DNA of 64,000 nt from an uncultured Eubacterium sp. Its GTDB lineage: Bacteria; Bacillota; Clostridia; Lachnospirales; Lachnospiraceae. The translations under genes and the position numbers were made by a program. The notes below the pieces were generated by a model, which was not told the origin of the DNA, did no database searches, and was given only the letters and a program-made list of their open reading frames with translations. The stretch spans positions 1 to 64,000 of the forward strand of contig CAMUML010000005.1 in the NCBI GenBank assembly GCA_947089855.1. Direction: 5' to 3'. Numbering within the stretch: the stretch's first letter is position 1; each line of letters begins with the position of its first letter. This document shows positions 14,940 through 23,915 of the stretch, in pieces.

Positions 14940-16580
14940 TTAAACGGGTTTATACAAGGCCCGGATGGCTTCCGCCACTTTCATACCGTCCATTGCCGCA
15001 GACATAATGCCGCCTGCATAACCAGCACCTTCCCCACATGGATAAATCCCGTGGATGCCGCTTTGGAACTGTTCATCCCTTAATATACGCACTGGGGAAG
15101 AGGTACGGCTTTCTACACCGGAAAGAATGGCATCATAACGGTTAAAATCCGGGATATATCGGGCAAACTGTTCCATTCCATCGATAAACGCCTCCCGAAG
15201 CGGCTTTGGCAGCAGGCCGGATAAATCGGCAAACGCACAGGCCCCTTTTGCCTGGGATGCAAAATCGCCGTAGCCATTGGATACAGCCCCCGTTTTATAG
15301 TCGCCGTATAGCTGCTGCGGGATTTTTCCGCCGCAAAGTGCATAAGCACGCGATTCTAATTCCTGCTGGAATGCGACGCCGCTCAACGGCTGGTTGGCAC
15401 ATGCCGGATAATCGTCCGGGGTAACCGTTACGATTACCGCACTATTGGCATTGCTGCCATCGCGTTTATGATAGCTCATACCATTTACTGCCAGCAGGTG
15501 TTCCTGCGACGATGCATTGGCTACATATCCGCCTGGGCACATGCAAAACGAATATACGCCCCTTGTGTTGCCCACACTGCCAGACTGTGCCGTTACTTTA
15601 TAGGAAGCTGGCGGAAGGTAGCGCATATCTGCGCCTTTATACTGCTGGGCATTGACCATTTTTTGCGGATGCTCTACCCGCAGCCCAACAGCAAACGGTT
15701 TTGCCTGCATCGGCACACCTTTTTGCAAAAGCATTTCAAACGTATCCCTGGCACTGTGCCCAACGGCCAGCACCAAAAGGCTTGTGGCTATCTGGCTTTG
15801 TTTGCCGCGGGTTTCTACGGTAACAGAAACCAGTTGCCTGCCCTGGACCCCTTCTTCATACTGTATATCGGTTAGTTTTGTTTCAAATGAAAACGTGCCG
15901 CCCATACTGGTAATGGCTTCCCTTAGGGTTTTTACTACGTCAACCAGCATATCTGTCCCGATATGCGGCTTGTTGACATATAAAATACTGCTGTCGGCGC
16001 CGCATTCCACAAGCGTTTCTAAGACGAACTGGTTTCTGCCCAAACGGTCTTTTTCCAATGTATTCAGTTTTCCGTCCGAAAAGGCGCCTGCGCCTCCTTC
16101 CCCAAACTGGACATTGGATTCTGTATCCAGGCTGCCGTCTGCCCAAAATTTTTCTACATCTTGTTTTCGCGCCTGCACCATTTTCCCGCGCTCTAAAATA
16201 ACCGGATGGTATCCGTACAAGGCCAGCAGGTAAGCGCAAAACAGCCCTGCCGGGCCACTGCCGGCGATTACCGGCCGCTGTGCCAGCTCTATATTTCCTG
16301 CTTTGGGGAAGAGGTATGTTTTTTTGCTGGTTAACATAATATTTTTATTGTGAATCTTTTTTAAAAATGAGCGTTCGCCCTGCGCATCGGCATCTTCCAA
16401 TTCTACATCTACAGTGTATACATAAGATAATTCCTGCTTGCGCCTTGCATCAATCGATTGCCGCCGGATCTGGAAAGTAAACGGCACCCCATCCTCAAGT
16501 TTTAGGGCCTTTTGAATCTTTTGTGCAATATCTGCCCGGTTGTGCTTTAACGGGACTTTGATCTGTTGAATTTGTATCAT
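14940..16580 (-). CDS. FAD-dependent dehydrogenase (COG2509 type)
   Basis: 546 residues from the ATG at 16580 (AGGA 7 nt upstream; a longer frame to 16688 would overlap the neighbour and lacks an RBS). It begins with an Ile/Gln-rich domain IQIQQIKVPLKHNRADI typical of this family, then a dinucleotide fold with RPVIAGSGPAGLFCAYLLALYGYHPVILERG (FAD ADP-binding GxGxxG and acidic strand end). Conserved blocks LNTLEKDR, CMCPGGYVANASS and PCGEGAGYAGGIMSAAMDG complete the flavin site. The substrate is unknown; the family is widespread in Clostridia. It follows a second FAD enzyme gene by 38 nt, likely in one operon. Confidence 0.88.
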   Translation of the reverse strand: MIQIQQIKVPLKHNRADIAQKIQKALKLEDGVPFTFQIRRQSIDARRKQELSYVYTVDVELEDADAQGERSFLKKIHNKNIMLTSKKTYLFPKAGNIELAQRPVIAGSGPAGLFCAYLLALYGYHPVILERGKMVQARKQDVEKFWADGSLDTESNVQFGEGGAGAFSDGKLNTLEKDRLGRNQFVLETLVECGADSSILYVNKPHIGTDMLVDVVKTLREAITSMGGTFSFETKLTDIQYEEGVQGRQLVSVTVETRGKQSQIATSLLVLAVGHSARDTFEMLLQKGVPMQAKPFAVGLRVEHPQKMVNAQQYKGADMRYLPPASYKVTAQSGSVGNTRGVYSFCMCPGGYVANASSQEHLLAVNGMSYHKRDGSNANSAVIVTVTPDDYPACANQPLSGVAFQQELESRAYALCGGKIPQQLYGDYKTGAVSNGYGDFASQAKGACAFADLSGLLPKPLREAFIDGMEQFARYIPDFNRYDAILSGVESRTSSPVRILRDEQFQSGIHGIYPCGEGAGYAGGIMSAAMDGMKVAEAIRALYKPV

Positions 16581-16618
16581 AAGTTTTCCTGCTTTCCTTT
16601 TATAAAATAATACATAAG

Positions 16619-17914
16619 TTAAAATAGCAACGTTTTGCAAAAACGGGCGCTGGATGTACCAGCTATGTAGCCGCTTGCCCATGCCCACTGCAAGTTATAG
16701 CCGCCGCATTTTCCGTCTACATCTATGATTTCCCCTGCGAAAAACAATCCTGGGGCAATCTTGGATTCCATACGCGGTGCGTGGATTTCCTGTATAGGGA
16801 CACCACCTGCGGTAGACTGTGCAAAATCAAAACCGTTTGTATCTGTAATTGTGACTTGGTACGCTTTCAAAACATATGCCAGGTTTGCAGCCTGCTTGCG
16901 GCTGCATTGCTTACACGGCATACCGGGTTCCAATTTGGCCCGTTTGAGCAGGGCAATGTTTAATTTATCAGGGAGGAAGCCAATCAGGCATTGCTCTATA
17001 TCCTTGTGTGCATGGTAGATGCTGTGGAACCGTCCGTATAAATAAGTTTCCAGTTCCAATGCGTCCATCTGCGGCTGGAAATCCAGCGTTATCCATACCT
17101 TCCTGCCACTGGCCAAAGCCTTGGCTGCAATCCGGCTAAATTGGAATATTACAATACCAGAGAGGCCATAAGCGGTTATTTGCAGCTCGCCCTGCTCGTT
17201 TGCCGCCTGTGTTCCGTCCACGTATAGGGCAGCGGTGCAAAAAACCCGCACGCCTGCTGGAAGCTTCCATTTTTGAAAATCCGCACGTAATGCTGTAAGC
17301 GCTGGCAGCGGCTTTGCAATTGTGTGGCCAAGCTGCCTGGCATAAAGATAGCCGCTGCCGTCGCTGCCTGTTTTGGGGGCTGCTTTTCCGCCGGTAGCTA
17401 AAATGCAGCTTTTCGAATAAAATGTGCCGTTTTTGGTGCTGATTTCAAAAATAGCAGTATTTTTGTACCGTATTTTACGGATCGAACGGATGCCTACACA
17501 ACAAGCTAACGGCACCTGCAGCCGCTGTATTTCGGCAAGCAGGGCGCTTCTGACAGAAGCAGCCTGCCCGCTTTCCGGGTAAATGCAGGTTCCGTTTTTT
17601 TGTAATGGGCGTATGCCAAGCTGTGAAAAAAAACGGGTGGCTTCTGTGTAAGGGAACTGCCCGAGCACGGCTTCTAGAAAGGCTGGGTCCTCACAATAGT
17701 AATGTTCTTGGCCTTGGTCTGCGTTTGTAAAATTACACTTTCCATTGCCGGTTGCGGGCAGTTTTTTGGCTGCTTGATCCATATGTTCTAATAAAATGGC
17801 TTTGGCACCGGCCCTTGCGGCGGATATAGCGGCCATCAGCCCTGAGGCGCCGGCGCCGATAATTGCTGTGTCATAGATGGGGCTGTTTTTGGGCGGCTTT
17901 TTTGTATGATTCAT
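16619..17914 (-). CDS. HI0933/YhiN family FAD-binding oxidoreductase
   Basis: 431 residues of the HI0933-like (BaiN/aminoacetone oxidase-like) flavoprotein family. The N-terminal FAD motif is DTAIIGAGASGLMAAISAARAGAKAILLE-type (GxGxxG near residues 20-25); GNGKCNFTN near 57-65 and CILATGGKAAPKTGSDGSGY are family blocks, and the end carries APGLFFAGEIIDVDGKCGGYNLQWAWASG. The reaction is not settled for most members. GGAG lies 7 nt before the ATG. Followed 38 nt later by another FAD enzyme gene, so the two may form a small redox operon. Confidence 0.88.
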   Translation of the reverse strand: MNHTKKPPKNSPIYDTAIIGAGASGLMAAISAARAGAKAILLEHMDQAAKKLPATGNGKCNFTNADQGQEHYYCEDPAFLEAVLGQFPYTEATRFFSQLGIRPLQKNGTCIYPESGQAASVRSALLAEIQRLQVPLACCVGIRSIRKIRYKNTAIFEISTKNGTFYSKSCILATGGKAAPKTGSDGSGYLYARQLGHTIAKPLPALTALRADFQKWKLPAGVRVFCTAALYVDGTQAANEQGELQITAYGLSGIVIFQFSRIAAKALASGRKVWITLDFQPQMDALELETYLYGRFHSIYHAHKDIEQCLIGFLPDKLNIALLKRAKLEPGMPCKQCSRKQAANLAYVLKAYQVTITDTNGFDFAQSTAGGVPIQEIHAPRMESKIAPGLFFAGEIIDVDGKCGGYNLQWAWASGYIAGTSSARFCKTLLF

Positions 17915-18063
17915 TTTACTGCTCCGTAATTTTTAGGTTTTTATGGGGGAGGGACGCTGGATGGCGGGGCGGCTGCTGTTATATTTTATTATTATGTATG
18001 CTGCGTCTTTCGCTTTACTGCAAGTGAAAGGATAATTTCTTTTATGGATCTGGACACCCATAG
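17915..18063. other. Non-coding start of a 690-nt intergenic region
   Basis: The gap 17915-18606 separates the FAD enzyme gene from the BofC-like gene. The first 150 nt hold no open frame, only a G-rich stretch GACGCTGGATGGCGGGGCGG near 17951 that resembles loops of the GGACGC hairpins. The rest of the gap is occupied by two MITEs, an outer inverted repeat and a terminator-like hairpin, listed separately. Confidence 0.5.
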
Positions 18064-18207
18064 GTTACTATTCATGGCCTGGGGGCCGCTCACAGTAACA
18101 ATTCGGGGCGATATGGAAAGTTTGCTTCGCAAAATCGCCCCTCACTCCTGAATCATGTTCTCACGGAATGCGCAGTTTATGCGCATTCCTGGCCCGTGAA
18201 TAGTAAC
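18064..18207 (-). mobile_element. 144-bp MITE, copy 2 (reverse orientation)
   Basis: Reverse complement of the element at 6091-6234, exactly the same 144-bp length, with two substitutions by manual comparison (one inside, one in the terminal repeat, where CACGG became CATGG). It is flanked by the 7-bp direct repeat CCCATAG. No coding capacity. Confidence 0.9.
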
Positions 18208-18393
18208 CCCATAGCAACTATATCATATTTTTTGGTTTGTTTAAAGTGATGTATAAGAAATCATTCAATATTTTATTTTGCAAAACGCAATCATTAGTAA
18301 TCACTATGTTTGAAACGTTTCTGTAAAATTCAAAAAGGCGGATGGATTTCATTTCGGTTCCATACGCCTTTATTTGCTATTTTGATAGTAATA

Positions 18394-18518
18394 AGGAACT
18401 GTAAAGAAATAATCGTTACTATTCACAGCTAATTTTCTCTTGACAAACATTCTAAGTTATGAAGCTGTGAATAGTAACAAATAATCTAACTTTATCCGAT
18501 TATTTCTTTACAGTTCCT
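18394..18518. repeat. Inverted-repeat element interrupted by a MITE
   Basis: Perfect 21-bp arms at 18394-18414 and 18498-18518 (AGGAACTGTAAAGAAATAATC and its complement). Removing the 64-bp insertion and one copy of its 8-bp duplication restores a simple hairpin with an 11-nt loop. It shares the AGGAACTG arm start with hairpins at 807, 5965 and 47320. Confidence 0.8.
18415..18478 (+). mobile_element. 64-bp MITE nested in another inverted repeat
   Basis: Perfect 16-bp terminal inverted repeats GTTACTATTCACAGCT / AGCTGTGAATAGTAAC, flanked by the perfect 8-bp direct repeat AAATAATC. The first 12 bases match the 144-bp MITE ends, so both were probably moved by the same transposase. The core is A/T-rich and non-coding. 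Confidence 0.88.
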
Positions 18519-18548
18519 AACCTTTTATCCGCACATTCTGGAATAGGA

Positions 18549-18601
18549 GCAGGAAGCCAGTCCACCGCCCCCTCATCCAGCGTCCGCCCCAGGCTTCCTG
18601 C
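18549..18601 (-). terminator. Hairpin after the BofC-like gene
   Basis: GCAGGAAGCC (18549-18558) and GGCTTCCTGC (18592-18601) form a 10-bp stem immediately past the stop codon at 18607. The loop on the minus strand reads GGACGCTGGATGAGGGGGCG, the same loop type as the family C hairpins. No clear U-tract, so termination is tentative. Confidence 0.45.
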
Positions 18602-18606
18602 CCATT

Positions 18607-19095
18607 TCAACTAGTACAGCTTTCCAAATACCCATATAACTCTTGCTCATTTTGAAAAAACTTCCCCCGCTCCAGTTCCTGGCACTGCCGGTCTGTCAGC
18701 ATAGCACAGGGAATCCCTGTATGGAAAAATAACTGCCCGGTATGGCAATGGTACACATCCAGATACCCGCCGCAGATTTTTAATTCAAATTGGTATGCAG
18801 CTGCACCGCCGCTGGCCGGCTGTACCTGTTCGCCGGAAGACGTATTCTTTTGCGCCTGCGGCGTTTTCTCCCAGCCTTCTTGGCTGCCTGCCTGCCCGTT
18901 TCCTATTTCAAGGCCGGCCGCTGTATCCCCTGTTTCCGCCTGCACCTTTGTATCCCCATATTGCATGTGGCTTTTCTGCCCCTGCGGATTGTTTCTATGT
19001 GACCGGTACTGGACCGCTGCTATAATTGCGGCACCGCAGATAAGCAGCAGGCACAAGGTAAACCAAAAAATGCGCATACTTCTTTTATGGTTCAT
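18607..19095 (-). CDS. BofC C-terminal domain-like membrane-anchored protein
   Basis: 162 residues: one N-terminal membrane helix (about 9-29), a Gly/Gln/Ser-rich linker (40-95), and a C-terminal domain of about 55 residues with GGYLDVYH, TGIPCAMLTDRQCQELERG and ELYGYLESCTS. That last block resembles the C-terminal domain of BofC, the intermembrane regulator of pro-sigma-K processing in Bacillus, and of many short Clostridia proteins. A sporulation role is inference; the domain alone does not prove it. GGAGG lies before the ATG. Confidence 0.55.
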   Translation of the reverse strand: MNHKRSMRIFWFTLCLLLICGAAIIAAVQYRSHRNNPQGQKSHMQYGDTKVQAETGDTAAGLEIGNGQAGSQEGWEKTPQAQKNTSSGEQVQPASGGAAAYQFELKICGGYLDVYHCHTGQLFFHTGIPCAMLTDRQCQELERGKFFQNEQELYGYLESCTS

Positions 19096-19268
19096 GAAAC
19101 TACCTCCATCTCATATGCCAGATTTTACCGATGTCTGGTTTACCAAGAAGTATGCACATTTTCTTTTGATTTTATTCCTGCATTGCCAATTTCTATTTGT
19201 ACGGCGGCTTTTTTATTCCAAATCCCAAATTTTTCCCCTACACCGTTTCGATTGGCCAATGGATAGGG

Positions 19269-20930
19269 CTACGAATGGGAACCGTGCGCCGTGATAAACC
19301 GCGGCAGCACCCTTAACATAAATTTACCGCCCGGGAACATCCGCATTTCTTCCAGCGTTAACGCCCGCAGCAAAAGCAGCAGGACCACATAGATTAAAAA
19401 CCCTGCCACAGCTGCAATTGGCACGGTCACGTACTTTTGCGCCAGCACCTGGCTGGCCCCAAATTCAATGATCCAGCTAAACGATGCCGAAACTACGGCA
19501 CATACGGCTGGCAGCAGGAAGGTTTTCATAAATTCCGGTGCCCAGTACCCGCTGCGGTAAAGCGACAGCTGGTTTAAAACGGTGGCGCTTATGCTAAACA
19601 CCGCCATTGCCGCGACTACTGCATAGATGTTTAGGCTGGTAAATTTCAGTAAAGCAACTAGGGTGGCTATGTGCAGGGCAAGGGAAATGCCGCTGTTTAT
19701 CACCGGAGCGCGCAGCTTTCCAATCCCTTGCAGGATCCCTGCCGTTACGGTGGACAGTGAATAAAAAATCACGGTAACGCCCCCTGCCAACAACAGGCCG
19801 GATGCCAGTGGCCGTGTATCCTGGAATAAAAATTCCATTACCGGCGCTGACAGCAGCATTAGCCCAAAGGCAAATGGGAAAGCGATCAACATGGAATAAC
19901 GCAGTGCCAGTTCTGTTTTTTCCACAACCCCTTCTTGGTCGTTTTTGGCATAAGATGCGGTAATGCTGGGAATACAGGCAGCTCCGATCGCTGCTGCAAT
20001 GGCAACTGGCAGGTTGACCAGGGTTTTGAACTTTCCAGAAAATACGCCCCACCATAGTGCTATTTGTTCCTGGGATGCAGTATCTTTCATCATATGTTTA
20101 AAAATCCCCTGTTCAACCACAATATTGATATTATATAGCGCACTGGCTGCCAAAATAGGCAGCACGGTTAACAGCATAGCACGGAACAGCTGTTTATAGG
20201 GCACTTTTTTTGCCTGTTCCCTGCGTATCCTGCGTTTGGAAGAACGGAAAAATGCTTTGTACAACACATATAAAAACAGTAGGGAAACAGCAGCCCCCAC
20301 GGTTGTCCCAAGGGCTGCGCCTGCTGCGCCGTAAGCGGCACGGTAGCCTTCCTCATTTGCCAGTACCCGGCCGACCTGCAGCCCATAGGAAGACAGCAAG
20401 TATGCTGCGCCAACGCTCACAAAGGCATTGACCAGCTGTTCCAATACCTGTGAAACGGCGCTTGGGCTCATATTTTCCATACCCTGGAAAAACCCGCGCA
20501 GCACGCCTAAAAGGGCTGTGGCCACCAGCGTAGGCGCAAGCATCCGAAGCGCATACAGGCTTAACGGCGTATGGAAGACCGTACCGGTAATGTAGCGTGC
20601 CCCGAAAAACACAACGGCACACGCGGCCGCACCGGCTGCGGCTGCAAAGAGGAATGCGCATTTTAGCACACGGAATGCATTTTTCATTTCCCCTTTTGTC
20701 CGATAGCTGGATACCAGCCTGGATACGGCCATCGGCAGGCTATAAGACGATATTAAAAGCAGGATATTATAAATATCAAATGCACAGCCATAATAGTTAT
20801 TGCCCAGGTCCCCAATAATCGAAGTCAATGGGATCCGGTAAATAAGCCCGATCACCCTGCCAAGCACTGCCGCAAGTGCAAGCGTCCCGCCTTGTATTAA
20901 AAAGTTGCGATTTCTGTTTTTATTTGCCAT
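19269..20930 (-). CDS. SpoVB/MurJ-like polysaccharide flippase
   Basis: 553 residues with about 14 membrane helices, of the MVF/PST oligosaccharide-lipid flippase group. It opens NFLIQGGTLALAAVLGRVIGLIYRIPLTSIIGDLG, with DIYNILLLISSYSLPMAVSRLVS, the pattern of SpoVB-type proteins of Clostridia that export lipid-linked cell wall or cortex precursors. Assignment to spore cortex (SpoVB) versus vegetative lipid II or polymer export (MurJ/YtgP) cannot be made from sequence alone. The arrangement with a BofC-like gene downstream and DUF3048 upstream points to envelope work. Confidence 0.82.
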   Translation of the reverse strand: MANKNRNRNFLIQGGTLALAAVLGRVIGLIYRIPLTSIIGDLGNNYYGCAFDIYNILLLISSYSLPMAVSRLVSSYRTKGEMKNAFRVLKCAFLFAAAAGAAACAVVFFGARYITGTVFHTPLSLYALRMLAPTLVATALLGVLRGFFQGMENMSPSAVSQVLEQLVNAFVSVGAAYLLSSYGLQVGRVLANEEGYRAAYGAAGAALGTTVGAAVSLLFLYVLYKAFFRSSKRRIRREQAKKVPYKQLFRAMLLTVLPILAASALYNINIVVEQGIFKHMMKDTASQEQIALWWGVFSGKFKTLVNLPVAIAAAIGAACIPSITASYAKNDQEGVVEKTELALRYSMLIAFPFAFGLMLLSAPVMEFLFQDTRPLASGLLLAGGVTVIFYSLSTVTAGILQGIGKLRAPVINSGISLALHIATLVALLKFTSLNIYAVVAAMAVFSISATVLNQLSLYRSGYWAPEFMKTFLLPAVCAVVSASFSWIIEFGASQVLAQKYVTVPIAAVAGFLIYVVLLLLLRALTLEEMRMFPGGKFMLRVLPRFITAHGSHS

Positions 20931-20964
20931 AAATCTTCACTACCCTGCTTTTTATAGGTTTGTT

Positions 20965-22170
20965 TTATTGCATCTGCGAAGCATCCGCATAAAACTTTAT
21001 ACGCTCAGGATGGGCATTGTCCACAGTACAGACCCATGTTTTCCCCTGGTTCAGTGTAATTTCAGCCCCATTGCTGTCGTAATAACGGGTTGGCGAAAAC
21101 GTATCGGGGCATTCCCAGGTAACCTCGGCTGCTTTCCCATCTGTAATATACCACCCAGCCCCACTGCCAGTAGTAGCAACTTCCAGATACCCGTTGTCGT
21201 CCAGCACACGTATATCCGCTTTTTGTATCAGGATATTTTTCACTGCAAGCTGGTTCCCGTCGTTTCCGTCAATTTGGCGTCCGCCATACTGATAACGATA
21301 GTATAAGCCATCCTGCCCATTATATTCAAAATATGGCTTGTTTATCAGATAGCCAGGGCAGACAGCGCCAGCGTCCTGGATGGACGCACCGCTTAACGTG
21401 GCTGGCTCATCGTCTTTGGCGAATTGGAACGTACCTTGATAATCCTGCGTGTGCTCTTTCCCATACTGTTTTAGCTCAATTCCTTTTACCAGCCCTGCCC
21501 CGGTCGCATAGGCATTATGCGGCGCTTTTTTGGTCGAATCGCGGTAGATAACCGCCGCATCTACCGCATGTTCCATACAATTTAAGTCGTCGATCTGCCC
21601 GCTTTCCAAAAACCCCTGTGCGTAAGAAGCCTGTCCGTAGTGCAGGTAAACTGCATCAAACCCCATAGAATAATAAGCAAAATACAGCCTGCCGCTGCGC
21701 ACCGACCCAAGCTTGCTCAACCCTTCGTAGTCCTGGAAAATCCCCATTAACCGTGTGAGCCCGCCTTCTACCGGCGCTTCGTAAACCACCTGCGCCTGCC
21801 CAATGCCAAACTGCGGAAGCGCAGAATCCGTATTGCCGATCATACAGGAAACCGGGCGTTTTACTGCCAGCCGTTTATCGATCCATTCCCCGGTCAGAAA
21901 GCTGCGCACCTGCCCCTTATGGGGGTCATCCTCAGTAGCCGTATCTTCTAAAACCGTATCCGCATCTGGCCCGCTTTCTATATCCAGGTCCGTTTCCTCT
22001 TTCACCTGCCCTTCAGGCGCTACGGGTGCTGGTTCTTGCTTTTTTCCACATCCGCCGGCAAATAGGCCCATACTGGCCGCTGTAAGCAGGCATACGGCCA
22101 GCTTTGCCCTTTTGCACCGCATGGGTATATGGTTCCACTTTTGTCTGCTTTGTCTCATCGGCACCTTCAT
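20965..22170 (-). CDS. DUF3048 domain lipoprotein (YerB-like)
   Basis: 401 residues. A signal peptide with lipobox-like LFAGGC (Cys about residue 41) indicates a lipid-anchored extracellular protein, followed by an acidic linker with EEDTDLDIESGPDADTV-like composition. The two DUF3048 regions cover about 100-250 (KRPVSCMIGNTDSALPQFGIGQAQVVYEAPVEGGLTRLMGIFQDY) and 290-395 (ending NQGKTWVCTVDN). Function is unknown; B. subtilis YerB is the named relative. An ATG at 22158 is an equally possible start because AAGGA lies better placed for it. Confidence 0.85.
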   Translation of the reverse strand: MKVPMRQSRQKWNHIPMRCKRAKLAVCLLTAASMGLFAGGCGKKQEPAPVAPEGQVKEETDLDIESGPDADTVLEDTATEDDPHKGQVRSFLTGEWIDKRLAVKRPVSCMIGNTDSALPQFGIGQAQVVYEAPVEGGLTRLMGIFQDYEGLSKLGSVRSGRLYFAYYSMGFDAVYLHYGQASYAQGFLESGQIDDLNCMEHAVDAAVIYRDSTKKAPHNAYATGAGLVKGIELKQYGKEHTQDYQGTFQFAKDDEPATLSGASIQDAGAVCPGYLINKPYFEYNGQDGLYYRYQYGGRQIDGNDGNQLAVKNILIQKADIRVLDDNGYLEVATTGSGAGWYITDGKAAEVTWECPDTFSPTRYYDSNGAEITLNQGKTWVCTVDNAHPERIKFYADASQMQ

Positions 22171-22233
22171 TCCTTTCGTCTTACGAACATTTTTTAAGCC
22201 GCCTATCCGGCTTTTGCGTTTGCTTATGCTTAT

Positions 22234-22728
22234 TTAGCGCAAGATCCCCATCCCTTCCAGGATGTCCCGCTGCTTTTGTTCCATAACAGCTGCTTCCCCC
22301 GCTTCCATATGGTCGTATCCAAATAAATGCAGCATGCTATGTACAATCAAAAATGCAAATTCCCGCTGCTCGCTGTGGCCATAGCACAGCGCCTGCTGTT
22401 TTACCCTATCGACATTTAGGATAATATCCCCAAGGACGGCTTCCCCGGTCTCTGGGTCGACATTGCCCGCGCCTGCCTGAAAACCGGTAAAATCCCCAGC
22501 TTCCAAAAAACTGAGCATTGGAAAGGACAAGACGTCCGTCGGGCTGTCAACCTGGCGGTATTCCTGGTTTAACTTGTGTATGCCCGCATCGTCTGTCAGC
22601 AGCAGGTATACTTCTGCTTCAAGCGGGAACTGCACCTGTGCCAGTGAGGACTGGACCACATCACGGGCGGTTTTTATATAGTCAAATGAAAACGGTACCG
22701 CTACATCCTCTTCGATATTTATCGTCAT
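22234..22728 (-). CDS. ybeY: Endoribonuclease YbeY (16S rRNA maturation)
   Basis: 164 residues with the UPF0054 zinc signature H130-x3-H134-x5-H140 (HSMLHLFGYDHMEAGE) and the upstream DVLSFPML strand. YbeY is a single-strand endoribonuclease needed for 16S rRNA 3' processing and ribosome quality control. GAGGAGG precedes the ATG. Its start overlaps the stop of the HD-family gene by 4 nt. Together with phoH and yqfC/yqfD this is the widely conserved Firmicutes cluster; only the tail genes (dgkA, cdd, era) are missing here. Confidence 0.96.
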   Translation of the reverse strand: MTINIEEDVAVPFSFDYIKTARDVVQSSLAQVQFPLEAEVYLLLTDDAGIHKLNQEYRQVDSPTDVLSFPMLSFLEAGDFTGFQAGAGNVDPETGEAVLGDIILNVDRVKQQALCYGHSEQREFAFLIVHSMLHLFGYDHMEAGEAAVMEQKQRDILEGMGILR

Positions 22729-23915
22729 AACAATTCCTCCTCTTTTGCCAGAAATTCACGGATCTTTAAAAACTGGTTCATACTCAGCCCGCTCTGGTCA
22801 TAAATACCGGAGGAAGACTGTTCGTTCAGCGTCTGGTAGATGATCATATCCCGGTTCCAGGAACTGGACAGCGTCGACTTGTCCATCAATTCGAATTTTG
22901 TCACCAGCATGTCCGTAATATGTACGACCGCTGATTCGATCATCGATATTGGATTGATTTCCCCGTAATATTCACTTAAAATCTGGATCACCAGATGTGG
23001 GAAACAGTTGTTCTGTGCAATTTTTACCCCGTTTTCAATAAACGGCTCCCCTTCGAGCTTTCCAATACGGTAATAAAACCCGCCGACCGCGGCCAGCTTT
23101 ACATCGGCCCCAATATCAGCCGCACAATGCGCTGCGATCTTTGATACGCGGATGGCATGGTTGTAATCGACCTGGGAATATTTCTTAATCTCGCGCACCA
23201 GGTGGAAACTTGGGTCTACAATGGTATCCAGGCTGATTTCCCCAAAATGCTCCAGCCTATGGTGCAGGCTGTCATACAAAAAATGCATCCCAATCACACT
23301 AATCGCGCCGCTTAAAATGCAAAGCATAAAAAACCACGGCACTGGCGTACCGCCTTCCATATACGAAAATAACACCGGGACAGCAATGCTTAATGCAAGC
23401 GCCGACATTTCCGCAAACTTGCGGTATTCTGCCCGTTCATACATTCTTGTCAGCATAACGCCAAGGAACATCAGCATTAGGCTGCATGCCATAACGTATA
23501 CTGACGCCTGTGTACATAGCGTCAGCTGCACGTCAAAAAACAAAGACAATACCAGCGCTTGTTCCCGGTGCAGTGCGGCAGACAGCAAAAAGGCCATTAC
23601 CAGTACCGGCGCCGTATAATCCGGGCAAAACGAAATAAGCGCCAGGCCAATTTCGCCAAGCGTTACATACACGCACATCCGTTCATAATCTTCCGCTGAA
23701 TCGGGCTTGTCCGAATAGTGGAGCCTGCCGCTTTCCAGATAAAAGACAAAGAGCACGGCAAAGAGTGCATCCACAAATACAAGCGCTAAAATATCCCCTA
23801 GGTGCAGTTTGTGGACGGCACCTAGCACAGCGCCAGACAGGACGGTTACTGCGGCAATATATGCAAGTTTTAGCACACGCATGGTAATAAACCGTTCTTC
23901 TGTCATATTTTCCAT
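22725..23915 (-). CDS. 7TM-HD family protein with degenerate HD site (PgpH/YqfF-like)
   Basis: 396 residues, well short of the ~700 typical for PgpH/YqfF, because the extracellular 7TMR-HDED domain is absent. About seven membrane helices occupy residues 15-215; the cytoplasmic HD-like domain follows (about 225-396). The key region reads DYNHAIRVSKIAAHC and then GGFYYRIGKLEG, where active enzymes have YYHDIGK: the HD dyad is replaced by YR. Active PgpH cleaves cyclic di-AMP; this copy is probably not a phosphodiesterase and may be a structural or sensing pseudoenzyme. Gene order phoH-HD-ybeY is conserved, which supports orthology of position. Confidence 0.8.
   Translation of the reverse strand: MENMTEERFITMRVLKLAYIAAVTVLSGAVLGAVHKLHLGDILALVFVDALFAVLFVFYLESGRLHYSDKPDSAEDYERMCVYVTLGEIGLALISFCPDYTAPVLVMAFLLSAALHREQALVLSLFFDVQLTLCTQASVYVMACSLMLMFLGVMLTRMYERAEYRKFAEMSALALSIAVPVLFSYMEGGTPVPWFFMLCILSGAISVIGMHFLYDSLHHRLEHFGEISLDTIVDPSFHLVREIKKYSQVDYNHAIRVSKIAAHCAADIGADVKLAAVGGFYYRIGKLEGEPFIENGVKIAQNNCFPHLVIQILSEYYGEINPISMIESAVVHITDMLVTKFELMDKSTLSSSWNRDMIIYQTLNEQSSSGIYDQSGLSMNQFLKIREFLAKEEELL

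Noticed and set aside
16581-16688. 36-residue N-terminal extension of the FAD dehydrogenase
   Set aside because: It overlaps the 3' end of the upstream gene, lacks an RBS and does not match family starts; the ATG at 16580 is preferred.
19109-19140. Fourth copy of family D
   Set aside because: Only about 30 nt resemble the right end and with several changes; kept as a remark, not a feature.
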